Positions 51,219 through 60,103 of a DNA stretch of 64,000 nucleotides are shown here, one piece after another. Where the stretch lies: positions 718,287-782,286 of the forward strand of contig JAVJOO010000005.1 of the NCBI GenBank assembly GCA_040216735.1, read 5' to 3'. The position numbers and the translations under genes were made by a program. The stretch is from Alphaproteobacteria bacterium (lineage in GTDB: Bacteria; Pseudomonadota; Alphaproteobacteria; SHVP01). How positions within the stretch are numbered: position 1 is the first letter of the stretch; each line of letters opens with the position of its first letter. The notes under the pieces were generated by a model. The model ran no database searches, was not told the DNA's origin, and saw only the letters and a list, made by a program, of their open reading frames with translations.

Positions 51219-52325
51219 ATGGCTGAAAGGGAAGCCGACCTCGGAATGCCAGTGCTGCAGGGCACGACCGCTGAACAATCGCGGGCGAATAAGCATGCAA
51301 AGGATCAAGCCGCAGCTCGGCAATACCTGCGTTCGATGGTTGGTCCGGACAAAGCAGCCGTCATCATGATTGCGGTCGGCGAGGACCGAGCGGGAAAACT
51401 ATTCTCGAGAATGGATGACGAAGAGATCAAAGAAATCTCGAAATCGATGTCTCGCTTGGGTAGTATTGGCGCCGTTGTCGTCGAGGAGTTGCTACAGGAA
51501 TTCGCCGGCGCCTTCGCGGGCGGCGGCGCGCTAGTCGGCAGCTATGCAGGCACCGAGCGCCTTCTTTCCAAGTTTATCGATCCGAACCGGCTCGGCGATA
51601 TCATGGAGGATATCCGGGGCCCTGCGGGCCGGACCATCTGGGAGAAACTCGCCAACGTGAGCGAACAAACGCTAGCGACCTATCTAAAGAACGAGTATCC
51701 GCAGACCATTGCCTTAGTCATGAGCAAAATCCGTCCGGAACATGCTGCGAAGGTCTTGGGCGAACTGCCCGAGGAGCTCTCAGCCGAAGTGGTCATTCGC
51801 ATGCTGACAGTAGATGCGATCAAAAAGGACGTATTGGTTCAAGTCGAAGAGACTCTTCGGACAGAATTCATGCAGACGCTTGGGCGGACAAGCAAACGCG
51901 ACAGTCACGAAATGATGGCCGAAATATTCAACAGCTTTGACCGGTCTAAAGAGAGCTTCTTTATGGGCGCCTTGGACCAACAGCGTCCAGATAGCGCGCA
52001 AAAGATCAGATCGCTGATGTTTACGTTTGAAGACTTGGCCCGGCTCGATCCTGCTGGCGTGCAGATCGTGCTTCGTACGGTAGATAAGGACATCTTGGCG
52101 AAGGCCCTCAAAGGCGCTTCCGATTCGCTGAAAAACCTATTCTTGAGCAACATGTCCGAACGGGCGGGAAAGATTCTGCGCGAAGATATGGAGGCGATGG
52201 GCCCTATGCGCCGGCGGGACGTCGAGGACGCACAAGACCGAATAGTCCTCTTGACCAAAGAGTTAGCCGACAAGGGCGACGTGACAATCAGCGACCCTGA
52301 CGGCGATGAAGAGCTTGTTTTTTGA
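51219..52325 (+). CDS. fliG: Flagellar motor switch protein FliG
   Basis: This 368-residue protein has the three FliG domains: N-terminal (LRSMVGPDKAAVIMIAVGED), middle with NEYPQTIALVMSKIRPEHAAKVL (EHPQ motif as EYPQ), and C-terminal MFTFEDLARLDPAGVQIVLRTVD with ALKGASDSLKNLFLSNMSERA. It couples the rotor (FliF) and stator (MotA) to torque and switching. The N-terminal extension makes it longer than the usual 330-345 residues. AGAAGAG precedes ATG 51219. No FliF, FliM or FliN gene adjoins, so it is separated from the usual flagellar operon, but stator genes lie 5 and 10 kb away. Confidence 0.93.
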   Translation: MAEREADLGMPVLQGTTAEQSRANKHAKDQAAARQYLRSMVGPDKAAVIMIAVGEDRAGKLFSRMDDEEIKEISKSMSRLGSIGAVVVEELLQEFAGAFAGGGALVGSYAGTERLLSKFIDPNRLGDIMEDIRGPAGRTIWEKLANVSEQTLATYLKNEYPQTIALVMSKIRPEHAAKVLGELPEELSAEVVIRMLTVDAIKKDVLVQVEETLRTEFMQTLGRTSKRDSHEMMAEIFNSFDRSKESFFMGALDQQRPDSAQKIRSLMFTFEDLARLDPAGVQIVLRTVDKDILAKALKGASDSLKNLFLSNMSERAGKILREDMEAMGPMRRRDVEDAQDRIVLLTKELADKGDVTISDPDGDEELVF

Positions 52326-52327
52326 GC

Positions 52328-52363
52328 TTCGCCAACACCTTGGACAGCGCTAAGGTGGGCGAA
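52328..52363. terminator. Bidirectional hairpin between fliG and the response regulator
   Basis: TTCGCC and CACCTT pair with AAGGTG and GGCGAA (12 bp in total with a two-base bulge) between convergent genes. A run of T residues precedes it on the plus strand, so the minus strand transcript gains an A tract only. It may block read-through both ways. Confidence 0.6.
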
Positions 52364-52365
52364 CT

Positions 52366-52743
52366 TTAGGAGCGGAGCGCCGTCTGGACAATGCCCGCTA
52401 TTTCTTCAATGTCCAACGGCTTCGGAAACATTGCGATGTCCAACTGCAGGTCATCGAGCTGTGCAGAAATCGCGTCGTCGAGATAACCACTCACAAGGAA
52501 TATCTTCTTGCCGTCGAGCAAGCCCTGGTCCCTTGCGGCGCGCAGCAGCTCGACGCCGTTTCCCCGCGGCATACGAAAGTCGGTTATGACCGCTCCGATG
52601 CTCTTTTCTTGCTTAAGCATAGTGATAGCCACGCTCGCGTTACTTGCAACAAGGCAATTTAGGTCGAAGTCGCCAAGGCCTTCGGCCATTTCTAATAGAG
52701 CTTCGGACTCGTCGTCTACAATAAGAACGCGTGTTGCACTCAC
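52366..52743 (-). CDS. Single-domain response regulator (receiver)
   Basis: This protein has 125 residues. The acidic pocket is VDDE, the phospho-acceptor Asp55 is in ITDFRMP, and the Lys is in PKPLD near the end. There is no output domain. It starts at GTG 52743, overlapping the kinase stop (GTGA), so kinase and regulator are translated together and form a pair. It may act like CheY or as a phospho-shuttle. Confidence 0.9.
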   Translation of the reverse strand: MSATRVLIVDDESEALLEMAEGLGDFDLNCLVASNASVAITMLKQEKSIGAVITDFRMPRGNGVELLRAARDQGLLDGKKIFLVSGYLDDAISAQLDDLQLDIAMFPKPLDIEEIAGIVQTALRS

Positions 52744-55226
52744 GATTCTTTACTCCCTCCCGAATCTTGCCCTGAAGGCAGCAACTCCAGGGTGAACTGG
52801 GCGCCGACCTCTGTGTTGGTTACATCGATGGTGCCACCTATCGATGCGATTATCTGACGAGAAAGAGCCAAGCCCAGGCCGGTTCCGGATTCCTTGGTTG
52901 TAAAAAAAGGCTCGAAAATTCGATTGATCTTGTCACTTGGGATGCCCCCTGCGTTGTCGCGGATGACGACCAGGATCTTGGTTCCTACCATCTGTGCTGA
53001 CAGCCAAATTGTCGGGTTCTGCGGCTTAGATTGCACCAGGGCATCGTGTGCATTGGTGAGCAAGTTGACGATCACCTGGTCCAATAGCGTCTCCGAACCC
53101 ACAGCGATTAGTCCGGGCTCAATCGTGCGCTCAATAGCGATGTCTTCGAGCGCATATTGCCCCTGAACCAGGTCAATCGTGTTTTCGATAGTCTCCGAGA
53201 GAAGGAAGCTCTCGCCCCCAGAGTTCGACGCGGCGGCCTTGGAAAGTCGCCTAAGGTTCTGGACGAACGACGATGCGCGTTTTACCTGCTGACCTATTCT
53301 CTCAGTTTTCTCCAACGCGGCGTCATCCCCGCCAATAAGTCGGAGGCGGCGCGCAAGGTTGGAATTCGCCATCATGATGACGTTCAGCGGTTGATTTATT
53401 TCATGGGCGAAACCGGCGGCTAAGGTCCCTAAGCTGGCCAGCTTGCTTTCGAAAGCGGACTTTTCGAGACGCTGCCGTTCCTCAGTGACGTCGACGCCGG
53501 TCACTGTGTAGGCCCCTCGCGCCTCATCCGTACAGTTAACGTCCCAGGTAATTAGCTGCTCTTGATCGCCAATGACCTCCGATTGTGTGAATCGCCAGTG
53601 CCCCGGACCGTCAATATTGTCACGAACCAGGCCTGATAAGATTCTCGATTTGGTCACTTCGACTTGGAAATCTTCTGTAAATCGTCGGTTCATTAGCATG
53701 ACATCTCCGCCAACGATCCGAATGAGGTATACGCGCATCTCGTCCGTCATCTGAACGAGCGCTCTACCTTCCAGAACAGCAGCATTGAACGCATCATCCA
53801 ACAATTTCCTGGCTTTCCTCACCTCCTGGATTGAGATTTCGGCATCAACCGTCAAGAATGGCCCCGAAGCTTGGCGCGAAATCGAATGCGTCTGCGGCTG
53901 AGTTATCTCTTCCGCAACGAAGCGTGTTTGGTCGCTCAGCCTACGACCGATGATCGAAAGAATAGCAACGGCAACAACAAAAATTGCAAATAGCGCTATC
54001 GTTAAGCGCAGTTGAAATTGCCAAATTCGAGAGAGCAAGTCGGAGGACGGCACCAGCACGGCGACACGCCCTGCAAGCTCTTCATTTGGCGCGCCGACCA
54101 CCCAATCCAATCCAAGCTCCATTCCCCGCATGATGCCAAAGGCATCTAGATCTCGCATCCGGACGAGGGCAAACGACGTTGCCGTGCCAGGGTAAATGAC
54201 AGTTCCCTTTTGCAGGACCCCGTCCGCTTCGTCCGCGGACAAAACCATCACCCGAACGTCATCGACGATCGGCACGCTGATCGCAATCGCCCACTCGCCC
54301 AGATAGAAGATTTGGATAGATTCCCCTGCGACAAATGAATTGCGCACTCCCACGTTGACATCGGCGACAAGTCGATCCCCATCCAGACCATCAATACTGA
54401 CGGCCAGCCACTGCCCGTCATTGCTGCGCCGAAAGAGGCCTCTTACGTCCTTCACGATAATTTCTTGCCCCCCCTGAGCCGTAAGCTCGATCGCATGAAT
54501 TCCTGCCTTAATTTGGGAAACCAACGATCTTTCCGCGTGGGCGGCAATGCCGTTCAAACGCAATTTTTGTGCCTGGTGCAGATTCGTCAAAAGGTATTCG
54601 CTAAGGAACGCCACAGTGAGGTAGGCGCCAACTCCAACGACGAGCCCCCCCGTGTAGAGCACGAGATGACTGGCGCCCAATTTACGCGGGCGCCATCTCC
54701 GGAAACGAGGGGAATACGCGAGACCGAGAACGAGCAGCCCTTCCGCAATGAGCATATTTGCAACGCCGTTGACCGCTTGCTTGAATCCAATCGCAGCGGA
54801 AGTACCTAACCCTAGGTCAAGTTGCGTCGTGTAAAGTGCGGTGACGAGGGGAATGCCTATTGCTGCCCAGTAAGCGATAATCGCAATAGGCCGCCAGGAA
54901 ACCCTATGCGCTCGCGATGCGTAACGCGCTCGCACCGCGACGACAGATAGGACGAACACAAACTCCAGGCCCGTTGTGATAGCACCAAATGGATGCCCCC
55001 AAAGGTAGATGGTCGACAGCGCCCCTGCCGCGGCAGACGCTATTCCCACCCATGGGCCGTATAGACGGAGAAACAACCAGGCTAGGATCGAGCCCGTCAA
55101 GAAGTGGACATTCCCCCCCATATCGATGGGGAAAGCCTGTGCGAAGATTGTTGCCCCAACGCATCCTATGGCGATGGCTGCCCGACTAAGGGATACGCGG
55201 ACGGGCGATAGGACTAGCGATTTCAC
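52740..55226 (-). CDS. Large membrane-bound sensor histidine kinase
   Basis: This protein has 828 residues. The N-terminal part (about 10-210) is a polytopic membrane sensor of six to eight helices. A second extracytoplasmic stretch (about 235-410) is bounded by helices VGAYLTVAFLSEYLL and LRLTIALFAIFVVAVAIL. A PAS-like segment follows (about 480-590). The kinase core has the H box GFAHEINQPLNVIM, the N box DQVIVNLLTNAHDAL, G1 VIRDNAGGIP and G2 GTGLGLALS. Autophosphorylation should pass to the overlapping receiver downstream and possibly to the free receivers nearby. It starts at GTG 55226. Confidence 0.92.
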   Translation of the reverse strand: MKSLVLSPVRVSLSRAAIAIGCVGATIFAQAFPIDMGGNVHFLTGSILAWLFLRLYGPWVGIASAAAGALSTIYLWGHPFGAITTGLEFVFVLSVVAVRARYASRAHRVSWRPIAIIAYWAAIGIPLVTALYTTQLDLGLGTSAAIGFKQAVNGVANMLIAEGLLVLGLAYSPRFRRWRPRKLGASHLVLYTGGLVVGVGAYLTVAFLSEYLLTNLHQAQKLRLNGIAAHAERSLVSQIKAGIHAIELTAQGGQEIIVKDVRGLFRRSNDGQWLAVSIDGLDGDRLVADVNVGVRNSFVAGESIQIFYLGEWAIAISVPIVDDVRVMVLSADEADGVLQKGTVIYPGTATSFALVRMRDLDAFGIMRGMELGLDWVVGAPNEELAGRVAVLVPSSDLLSRIWQFQLRLTIALFAIFVVAVAILSIIGRRLSDQTRFVAEEITQPQTHSISRQASGPFLTVDAEISIQEVRKARKLLDDAFNAAVLEGRALVQMTDEMRVYLIRIVGGDVMLMNRRFTEDFQVEVTKSRILSGLVRDNIDGPGHWRFTQSEVIGDQEQLITWDVNCTDEARGAYTVTGVDVTEERQRLEKSAFESKLASLGTLAAGFAHEINQPLNVIMMANSNLARRLRLIGGDDAALEKTERIGQQVKRASSFVQNLRRLSKAAASNSGGESFLLSETIENTIDLVQGQYALEDIAIERTIEPGLIAVGSETLLDQVIVNLLTNAHDALVQSKPQNPTIWLSAQMVGTKILVVIRDNAGGIPSDKINRIFEPFFTTKESGTGLGLALSRQIIASIGGTIDVTNTEVGAQFTLELLPSGQDSGGSKES

Positions 55227-55488
55227 GAATAGAGACCAATCAAACTCTGGGGCGAGTCGGATACGACGCGTCTACCTCTGCGCACTCAACCGGATTCGCA
55301 TCCAAAATGGATCGAATATTGGCTGCGCTATCAGACACAGATAAGCCTAAATGACCAACTGAAGTGGCACTTGGGATGGTCCAACTTGACCTGACTCTCT
55401 TATGCCCAGCATTTGCAGAAATAGAGACCGAGTCTACTGAGCTGCCAAGACGCTTTCAGTGCGGCCAGATGAGGAGTCCCGACAGACA

Positions 55489-55887
55489 ATGAACATTCCG
55501 ATGCAGGTGCTCATCGTGGAAGACGACGATTCGTGGGCACAAGAGCTTGGTCAGCGGCTAGATGAAGAGGGCATGACTACCCATTGGGCAAGAACCCTAG
55601 CGGAAGCCGAACGGTATTGCAGGTCTATTCGGCCGGATTTTGTGCTCCTCGATATCGCGCTGGGCAGGGAAAATGGGCTTGATTTGATCAATCGTGTTAG
55701 GGACGCGGGCATCGCCAGCATCTCCTTTATTGTCGTTACCGGCAGATCGGAATGGGAGTTGGCTTCGATAGCAACCGACAGGGGTGTGGACGGCTACCTA
55801 TTCAAGCCGATTGACCCCGATGACTTGATCGACAAGCTCCAGTCAAAGTTGAGCTTCTTCATTGCCCGCTCCCCCGCCCAGATTTGA
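55489..55887 (+). CDS. Single-domain response regulator (receiver)
   Basis: 132 residues from ATG 55489; a GTG at 55459 gives 142. VEDDDSW forms the acidic pocket, Asp55 is in LLDIALG, the Thr/Ser is in VVTGRS and the Lys is in LFKPIDPDD. No output domain. It diverges from the histidine kinase by 262 bases and resembles the receiver at 58128, both with the WxxEL(G/A) pattern after the acidic residues, which suggests duplication. Confidence 0.88.
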   Translation: MNIPMQVLIVEDDDSWAQELGQRLDEEGMTTHWARTLAEAERYCRSIRPDFVLLDIALGRENGLDLINRVRDAGIASISFIVVTGRSEWELASIATDRGVDGYLFKPIDPDDLIDKLQSKLSFFIARSPAQI

Positions 55888-55893
55888 CCATAG

Positions 55894-55929
55894 GCTCAGC
55901 CTTGCCTGGCACGGCAATAACGGCTGAGC
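55894..55929 (+). terminator. Hairpin after the receiver gene
   Basis: GCTCAGCC with GGCTGAGC, and inner TTGCC with GGCAA, form a 13-bp stem with a four-base bulge, starting six bases after the stop. It is followed by GGAAAAATT, not a U tract. It is probably a transcript end or stabiliser. Confidence 0.5.
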
Positions 55930-56011
55930 GGAAAAATTGCGTCCTTGGCAACCCAAAATTTTTCTAGGCGCCAAGAAATCGCGCGATCAGATCGAGAGCC
56001 GACGTTTTTGC

Positions 56012-56042
56012 GCGCATAGCGGTATCGGCGCATAGCGGTATC
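56012..56042. repeat. 16-bp tandem direct repeat
   Basis: GCGCATAGCGGTATC occurs twice with a period of 16 bases, in the gap between the receiver gene and motB. Function unknown. Confidence 0.7.
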
Positions 56043-56246
56043 TTAAGGGTCCAAAGGGCTGCCCCTGCATAAAGCATCCCCTTGGACCCAGCGATCACAG
56101 GGCATGGTTCGAAACCTGCGCCGCGGCGCCAACATAAATTCCGGCAGATGTCCTCGCGACAGCTATTGTATCATCTATGGACATATCCGGTTGCTTCGAC
56201 GCTCGTTCACCGCGGTTGCAGCCAGGGAACCGGCACCGACCGGCGA

Positions 56247-57128
56247 TCATCGAGCCGACGTTCCGTCTTCGTCCGGATCGTCTAGATAACGGAGAAGAAT
56301 AGCGATCCGGCGGTTTCGCGGATCGTAGATGTCTTCCGGCCAACGAGGAATGGTGTCGGCAAGTCCCTCAATCCTCGCGAACCGTTCGGGCCGAATCCCA
56401 TTCGCCTCGAGAAACAACCGAGTGCTCTCGGCGCGCTCGGCCGATAGGGCCCAGTTATTGCGATCCGGCCGGCTACTATCGAACAACCGGGCGTCAGTGT
56501 GCCCGCGCACGACGACAGAGTTTGGTAAATTCTTAATCACTGCTGCAATACCTGCAAGTAACTGTTTCGCATTGTCGTCTAGAATGGACGTGCCCAGCGC
56601 GAACATTGGTGAGTTCTCGCGATCGACGATCTGAATACGCAAGCCTTGCTCTTCTCTCACGAACTCAATCTGTCCGAGGATTTCGTTCAAGCCGCCGTTC
56701 TCAAGCAACTTGCTCAAGACCTGCCGGCGTAACTCGACTAGGCTCTCAGCGTTATCGGACAGCCTGAATATCGACCGCTCGGTTTCGACCTGCACAATTG
56801 CCGGCTCCCCGACAAAAGAAGTGGAAACTTCTTGCTTTCCTTTGTTCACGGTATTCGCCGAGTCGGGAAGCTTTTCGGTATCCAGGATGGACCGCCCCCC
56901 CAGAACGCTTGTCGATCCCGCGTCTAGCGGTATGGCACTTTTGTCCGGCGTGAAATACTCGGCAATCCCTGAAAGGGTTTCTTCGTCCGATGCTGCAAGC
57001 AACCACATCAGTAGAAAAAACGCCATCATCGCCGTCATCAGATCGGCCAATGCGATCTTCCAGGCGCCCGCGCTCGGTTCCGCTTCCGGCGGCTTAACTT
57101 TCCTGATGATAATCGATGGTTCAGCCAT
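56247..57128 (-). CDS. motB: Flagellar stator protein MotB (proton type)
   Basis: This protein has 293 residues. A single N-terminal membrane helix holds the ion-binding Asp29 (AWKIALADLMTAMMAFFLLMWLL, MotB type), a linker of about 120 residues with a plug-like region follows, then a C-terminal OmpA-like peptidoglycan-binding domain with VVRGHTDARLFDSSRPDRNNWALSAERA. It anchors the stator to the cell wall. It follows motA in the same operon with a 53-base gap. Confidence 0.93.
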   Translation of the reverse strand: MAEPSIIIRKVKPPEAEPSAGAWKIALADLMTAMMAFFLLMWLLAASDEETLSGIAEYFTPDKSAIPLDAGSTSVLGGRSILDTEKLPDSANTVNKGKQEVSTSFVGEPAIVQVETERSIFRLSDNAESLVELRRQVLSKLLENGGLNEILGQIEFVREEQGLRIQIVDRENSPMFALGTSILDDNAKQLLAGIAAVIKNLPNSVVVRGHTDARLFDSSRPDRNNWALSAERAESTRLFLEANGIRPERFARIEGLADTIPRWPEDIYDPRNRRIAILLRYLDDPDEDGTSAR

Positions 57129-57181
57129 TTGCGCCTTCGGTGGCGATGAAATTCCAGACGATCCGTCGAGTAACAGAGTCT

Positions 57182-58042
57182 CTACTTTAGCAATCCGTCG
57201 AAGACATCTTCGAAGCTTGGCTGCAGGGATGGCTCAATTGACGCTCTTGCGGCCTCAATAATGAGCGGCTGAGAATGTCCGGCGATTGTGCCAACTATGA
57301 TCTGCTGGACCACATGGAACAGTTCCATTTCTTGATTCACGATTCGCTTGAGGCGGATAGACAGTGGCTCGACAAGGCCGTAGGCCAGAAACACGCCTAG
57401 AAATGTGCCCACGAGCGCACTCGCGATAAGAGCGCCCAACACGCTCGGCGGCGAGTCGATGGACGCCATCGTCTTAACAATACCGAGAATGCACGCGACG
57501 ATACCCAGGGCTGGCAACCCGGCAGCGAGCTTCTCCAAAGCGATAACGGGTCTAAGGCGTTCTTTATGAACCGCCCCTATGGCGGTCTCCATAACGCTCT
57601 CTACATCGTGCCACTTGGCGTTATTCGATGAGACGATCAATAGCCGTAGCGTGTTGGTAATCAGACCGAGCAGTTGCGGGTCGCGGAGTACGCCAGGGTA
57701 AGCAACAAACACCTCCGACGACATCGGGTTTTCGATGTCGTTTTCAAGCGCTCGGGCCCCCTTCTTTTGCAAGGTTTTCATCAATCCGGCGACGAGAAAA
57801 ATTGTCTCTAGATAATCGCCGCGATCTACGGACGACCCTGTGACGACTCGCCTAAACCCCGAGGCAAGCCCCTTAAGGGTGCGCACGTCATTGCCAATAA
57901 TGGTGGCACCGAGGCCGGCTCCAAGGATAATGCCTAGTTCAATTGGGGCGGCCTTCAGAATCACCTCCATGCTTCCGCCATGGAGCACATAGAGGCCGAA
58001 TACAAAGCCCATCAGGACGACGAGGCCCAATCCAACGAGCAT
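57182..58042 (-). CDS. motA: Flagellar stator protein MotA (proton type)
   Basis: This 286-residue protein has the MotA features: N-terminal VFGLYVLHGGSMEVILKAAPIELGIILGAGLGA, two further helices in the C-terminal half (AGLPALGIVACILGIVKTM, LVGTFLGVFLAYGLVEPLS) and the charged cytoplasmic loop between that meets FliG. It makes the H+ channel with MotB. The operon order on the minus strand is small secreted protein, receiver, motA, motB. The 85-base gap to the receiver allows an extra promoter. Confidence 0.93.
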   Translation of the reverse strand: MLVGLGLVVLMGFVFGLYVLHGGSMEVILKAAPIELGIILGAGLGATIIGNDVRTLKGLASGFRRVVTGSSVDRGDYLETIFLVAGLMKTLQKKGARALENDIENPMSSEVFVAYPGVLRDPQLLGLITNTLRLLIVSSNNAKWHDVESVMETAIGAVHKERLRPVIALEKLAAGLPALGIVACILGIVKTMASIDSPPSVLGALIASALVGTFLGVFLAYGLVEPLSIRLKRIVNQEMELFHVVQQIIVGTIAGHSQPLIIEAARASIEPSLQPSFEDVFDGLLK

Positions 58043-58127
58043 TTAACACGACCAAGTAATGAGGAGCATCGACGACTCCGCAGTTGCGGGAAAGCGGGAA
58101 GCTACTGCAGACAACGCGCGCAGTGGT

Positions 58128-58499
58128 CTAGCGAAGACTCGAACCCAGTTTTTCTTTCAAGGCGTCTGGAGAGACAGGCTTGAACATCAGGTCCTCGATA
58201 CCTTGGCGACGGAGGCGGACAACATCTGCAAGGTCGGCGTTCCCGGTGATGACAATAACCTGAATAGCGAACATGCCGACCTCGTGCATTCGGTCCACGA
58301 GGTCTAGTCCATTCTCGTGAACCAATGAGACGTCCAACAAGAGGTAGTCCGGCGTATGCTTTCGACAGATTTCGAAGGCATCTTTAACGTTATGGGCGAC
58401 ATGAACCGCAAAGCCTTCGTCCGCTAGGCAAATTGCTAGCTCGTCCGACCATGCTCTATCGTCGTCGACAACGAGCGCCTGAAGCAACGTGTCAAACAA
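58128..58499 (-). CDS. Single-domain response regulator upstream of motA
   Basis: This 123-residue receiver has VDDDRAW as acidic pocket, Asp56 in LLLDVSLV, Thr in VITGN and Lys in MFKPVSPD. It starts at TTG 58499 with AAGGAC upstream, three bases after the preceding gene. The operon position before motAB suggests control of motor function, perhaps by contact with a motor part, since there is no DNA-binding domain. It resembles the receiver at 55489. Confidence 0.88.
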   Translation of the reverse strand: MFDTLLQALVVDDDRAWSDELAICLADEGFAVHVAHNVKDAFEICRKHTPDYLLLDVSLVHENGLDLVDRMHEVGMFAIQVIVITGNADLADVVRLRRQGIEDLMFKPVSPDALKEKLGSSLR

Positions 58500-58502
58500 C
58501 GA

Positions 58503-58778
58503 TTAGTCCTTTCTGAACGTGACCGTCGGATGTTGCGATAGCGCGTTGAGGCTGGCCGGCGGTTTCTCCAAATGGCATTCCGTTGTGCCCGACCGCACAC
58601 ACCAAGCGGTCCCGTTCACCTTAATCAAACGAGAGACTCCCGGCCCTGTCTTCGGCTGGACATAGCCGCTTAGGCGAAACGCTGAGGTCGTGGATTCAGC
58701 CGCGAAGGCGTCGGCCGCCGCCGATTGCTGATAGAGCAACGCCAGGCAAGAAAACCAAAAAATACGCTTCGCGAACAT
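58503..58778 (-). CDS. Small secreted hypothetical protein
   Basis: This 91-residue protein has a signal peptide (MFAKRIFWFSCLALLYQQ..., cleavage near AFA-AE). The mature part of about 65 residues has two cysteines (WCVRSG, ECHLEK) that could form a disulfide. No family is recognised. It heads the receiver-motA-motB operon and diverges from the transglutaminase-like gene by 267 bases, so a periplasmic role connected with the motor is possible. Confidence 0.65.
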   Translation of the reverse strand: MFAKRIFWFSCLALLYQQSAAADAFAAESTTSAFRLSGYVQPKTGPGVSRLIKVNGTAWCVRSGTTECHLEKPPASLNALSQHPTVTFRKD

Positions 58779-59045
58779 TGCGACTGTCTCGCAAACGACA
58801 GCCGTGCGCGCACCAAACGAAGAACCCGATTTGAATAGGTGTGGCCTTCGGCATCAAGGTTCGGCGCGGGGGTTTTCACAGATAATACTGCCTTAGCAGG
58901 GTCCTTCGGGGGCAAAGCCACGCTTTGTTGCCTCGGCCAACGCGAATACCTTTCATCCAATGTGGGTGAAATGCGAGTGGCTCGCGCACTCCGAACGTAT
59001 CACCGTATTCTGGTTATAGGCGATATGCTGAAAGTCGGGTAACGC

Positions 59046-59714
59046 ATGATTTCTTGGCGTCTGTGTTGCGTTTTCCTGGTGCTTATTGCCTTTTCGGCGG
59101 TGGGTAATCCGGGCTTTGCCGAAATCATTCCAGGTGACGGCGAAATCTTTCCGAATATGGTACCGGAACCGGAAATAGCCCCTCAGATACAGCTGGACCC
59201 CAAAAAGGAAGCCGTAGCAAAGCGAATCGGCTCGCGGTTGGCGCGCGCTATTGGGCAAGTCCCAAGTGCGTCGGGGGGCCATAGCCATGCGTCAAACGAT
59301 GCAACCGTGGGCCTTGTCGAGGCTGTTAGCCTTTACGTCAACGAATTTTCCTACATTCCGGACTACGATACCTACGGCGAAGCAGACCATTGGGCAACTA
59401 TCGACGAGTTCCTCGAAGCCGGCGGCGGCGACTCAGAGGACTTCGCTCTTGCGAAGTACGTATTGCTTCTCCGGCTCGGACTAAACCCGCAGAAGCTATT
59501 TATCGTTGCGCGTCACGATACGACATTCGAGAGCATTTGCCATATGTACTTGATGGTTGAAGTTCATGGCAGATATTTTGCCTTTGGACACCGAAGCGAG
59601 GACGCAGTACTTGTCGACGACAAATTCATGGCAGCAATACTCTTCGTCGCTTCTTCGGAAATGGTTGATGTGAGAAACATGACAGCTCTCCAGGGGGTCG
59701 CCTTTAGCTGGTAA
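59046..59714 (+). CDS. Transglutaminase-like cysteine peptidase homologue (BTLCP/LapG-like) with Cys replaced by Ser
   Basis: This protein has 222 residues. A signal peptide ends near GNPGFA-EI. The body aligns with bacterial transglutaminase-like cysteine peptidases, in which GDCEDYALAKY carries the nucleophile. Here the same segment reads GDSEDFALAKY, with Ser130 at that position. The His is kept (HMYLMVEV, His166); the usual VLDN acidic site reads as FAFGHRSED. LapG-type enzymes clip large adhesins in the periplasm; this one is probably inactive, a binding or regulatory form, unless Ser acts. The start at 59046 fits the signal peptide. Confidence 0.85.
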   Translation: MISWRLCCVFLVLIAFSAVGNPGFAEIIPGDGEIFPNMVPEPEIAPQIQLDPKKEAVAKRIGSRLARAIGQVPSASGGHSHASNDATVGLVEAVSLYVNEFSYIPDYDTYGEADHWATIDEFLEAGGGDSEDFALAKYVLLLRLGLNPQKLFIVARHDTTFESICHMYLMVEVHGRYFAFGHRSEDAVLVDDKFMAAILFVASSEMVDVRNMTALQGVAFSW

Positions 59715-60103
59715 GAAATCTCCCGCGACGGCCAACAAGATTCGAAGTCACCGGGGAAACACGGACGGAACCTCCTCCTCGGTGTAGCCCCTGCGGTGTG
59801 CCCCATGAGCCGCAGGGGCCCCAATCCAAAAACCAGGGTGTTCGCGCGAGATCGCGCTGATAAACCCCGTGGGGCGCGACCAACCAAGTTATTCCAAACG
59901 TTCGAGGAAGGTCGGGCCCGACTCGCGACCGCGACACTGCCATTTTGAACCTTTGGCGTTCCCCGGGTCAGGCGCTTTCCGGTGCTTCGAGACGATGATA
60001 GCGCTGGCCTCCCCACTACGTAGCGACAATCGACTTGCCTTCTTCCACCCCGACGCCTAAGTCGTTGGGTGCCCATCTGTGTCGTCGAGCTGGCAGTCAA
60101 ACA
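59715..60103. other. Intergenic region with strong hairpin
   Basis: 389 bases with no supported gene. A perfect 10-bp stem (GCCCCTGCGG at 59787-59796 with CCGCAGGGGC at 59810-59819) has a 13-base loop; no U tract follows on either strand. It could be the end of the upstream transcript or part of a small RNA. Confidence 0.5.

Larger units (their letters stand above)
55888..56246. other. Intergenic region between receiver and motB
   Basis: 359 bases with the hairpin at 55894-55929, a 16-bp direct repeat at 56012-56042 and no supported gene. It separates a convergent pair. Confidence 0.5.
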
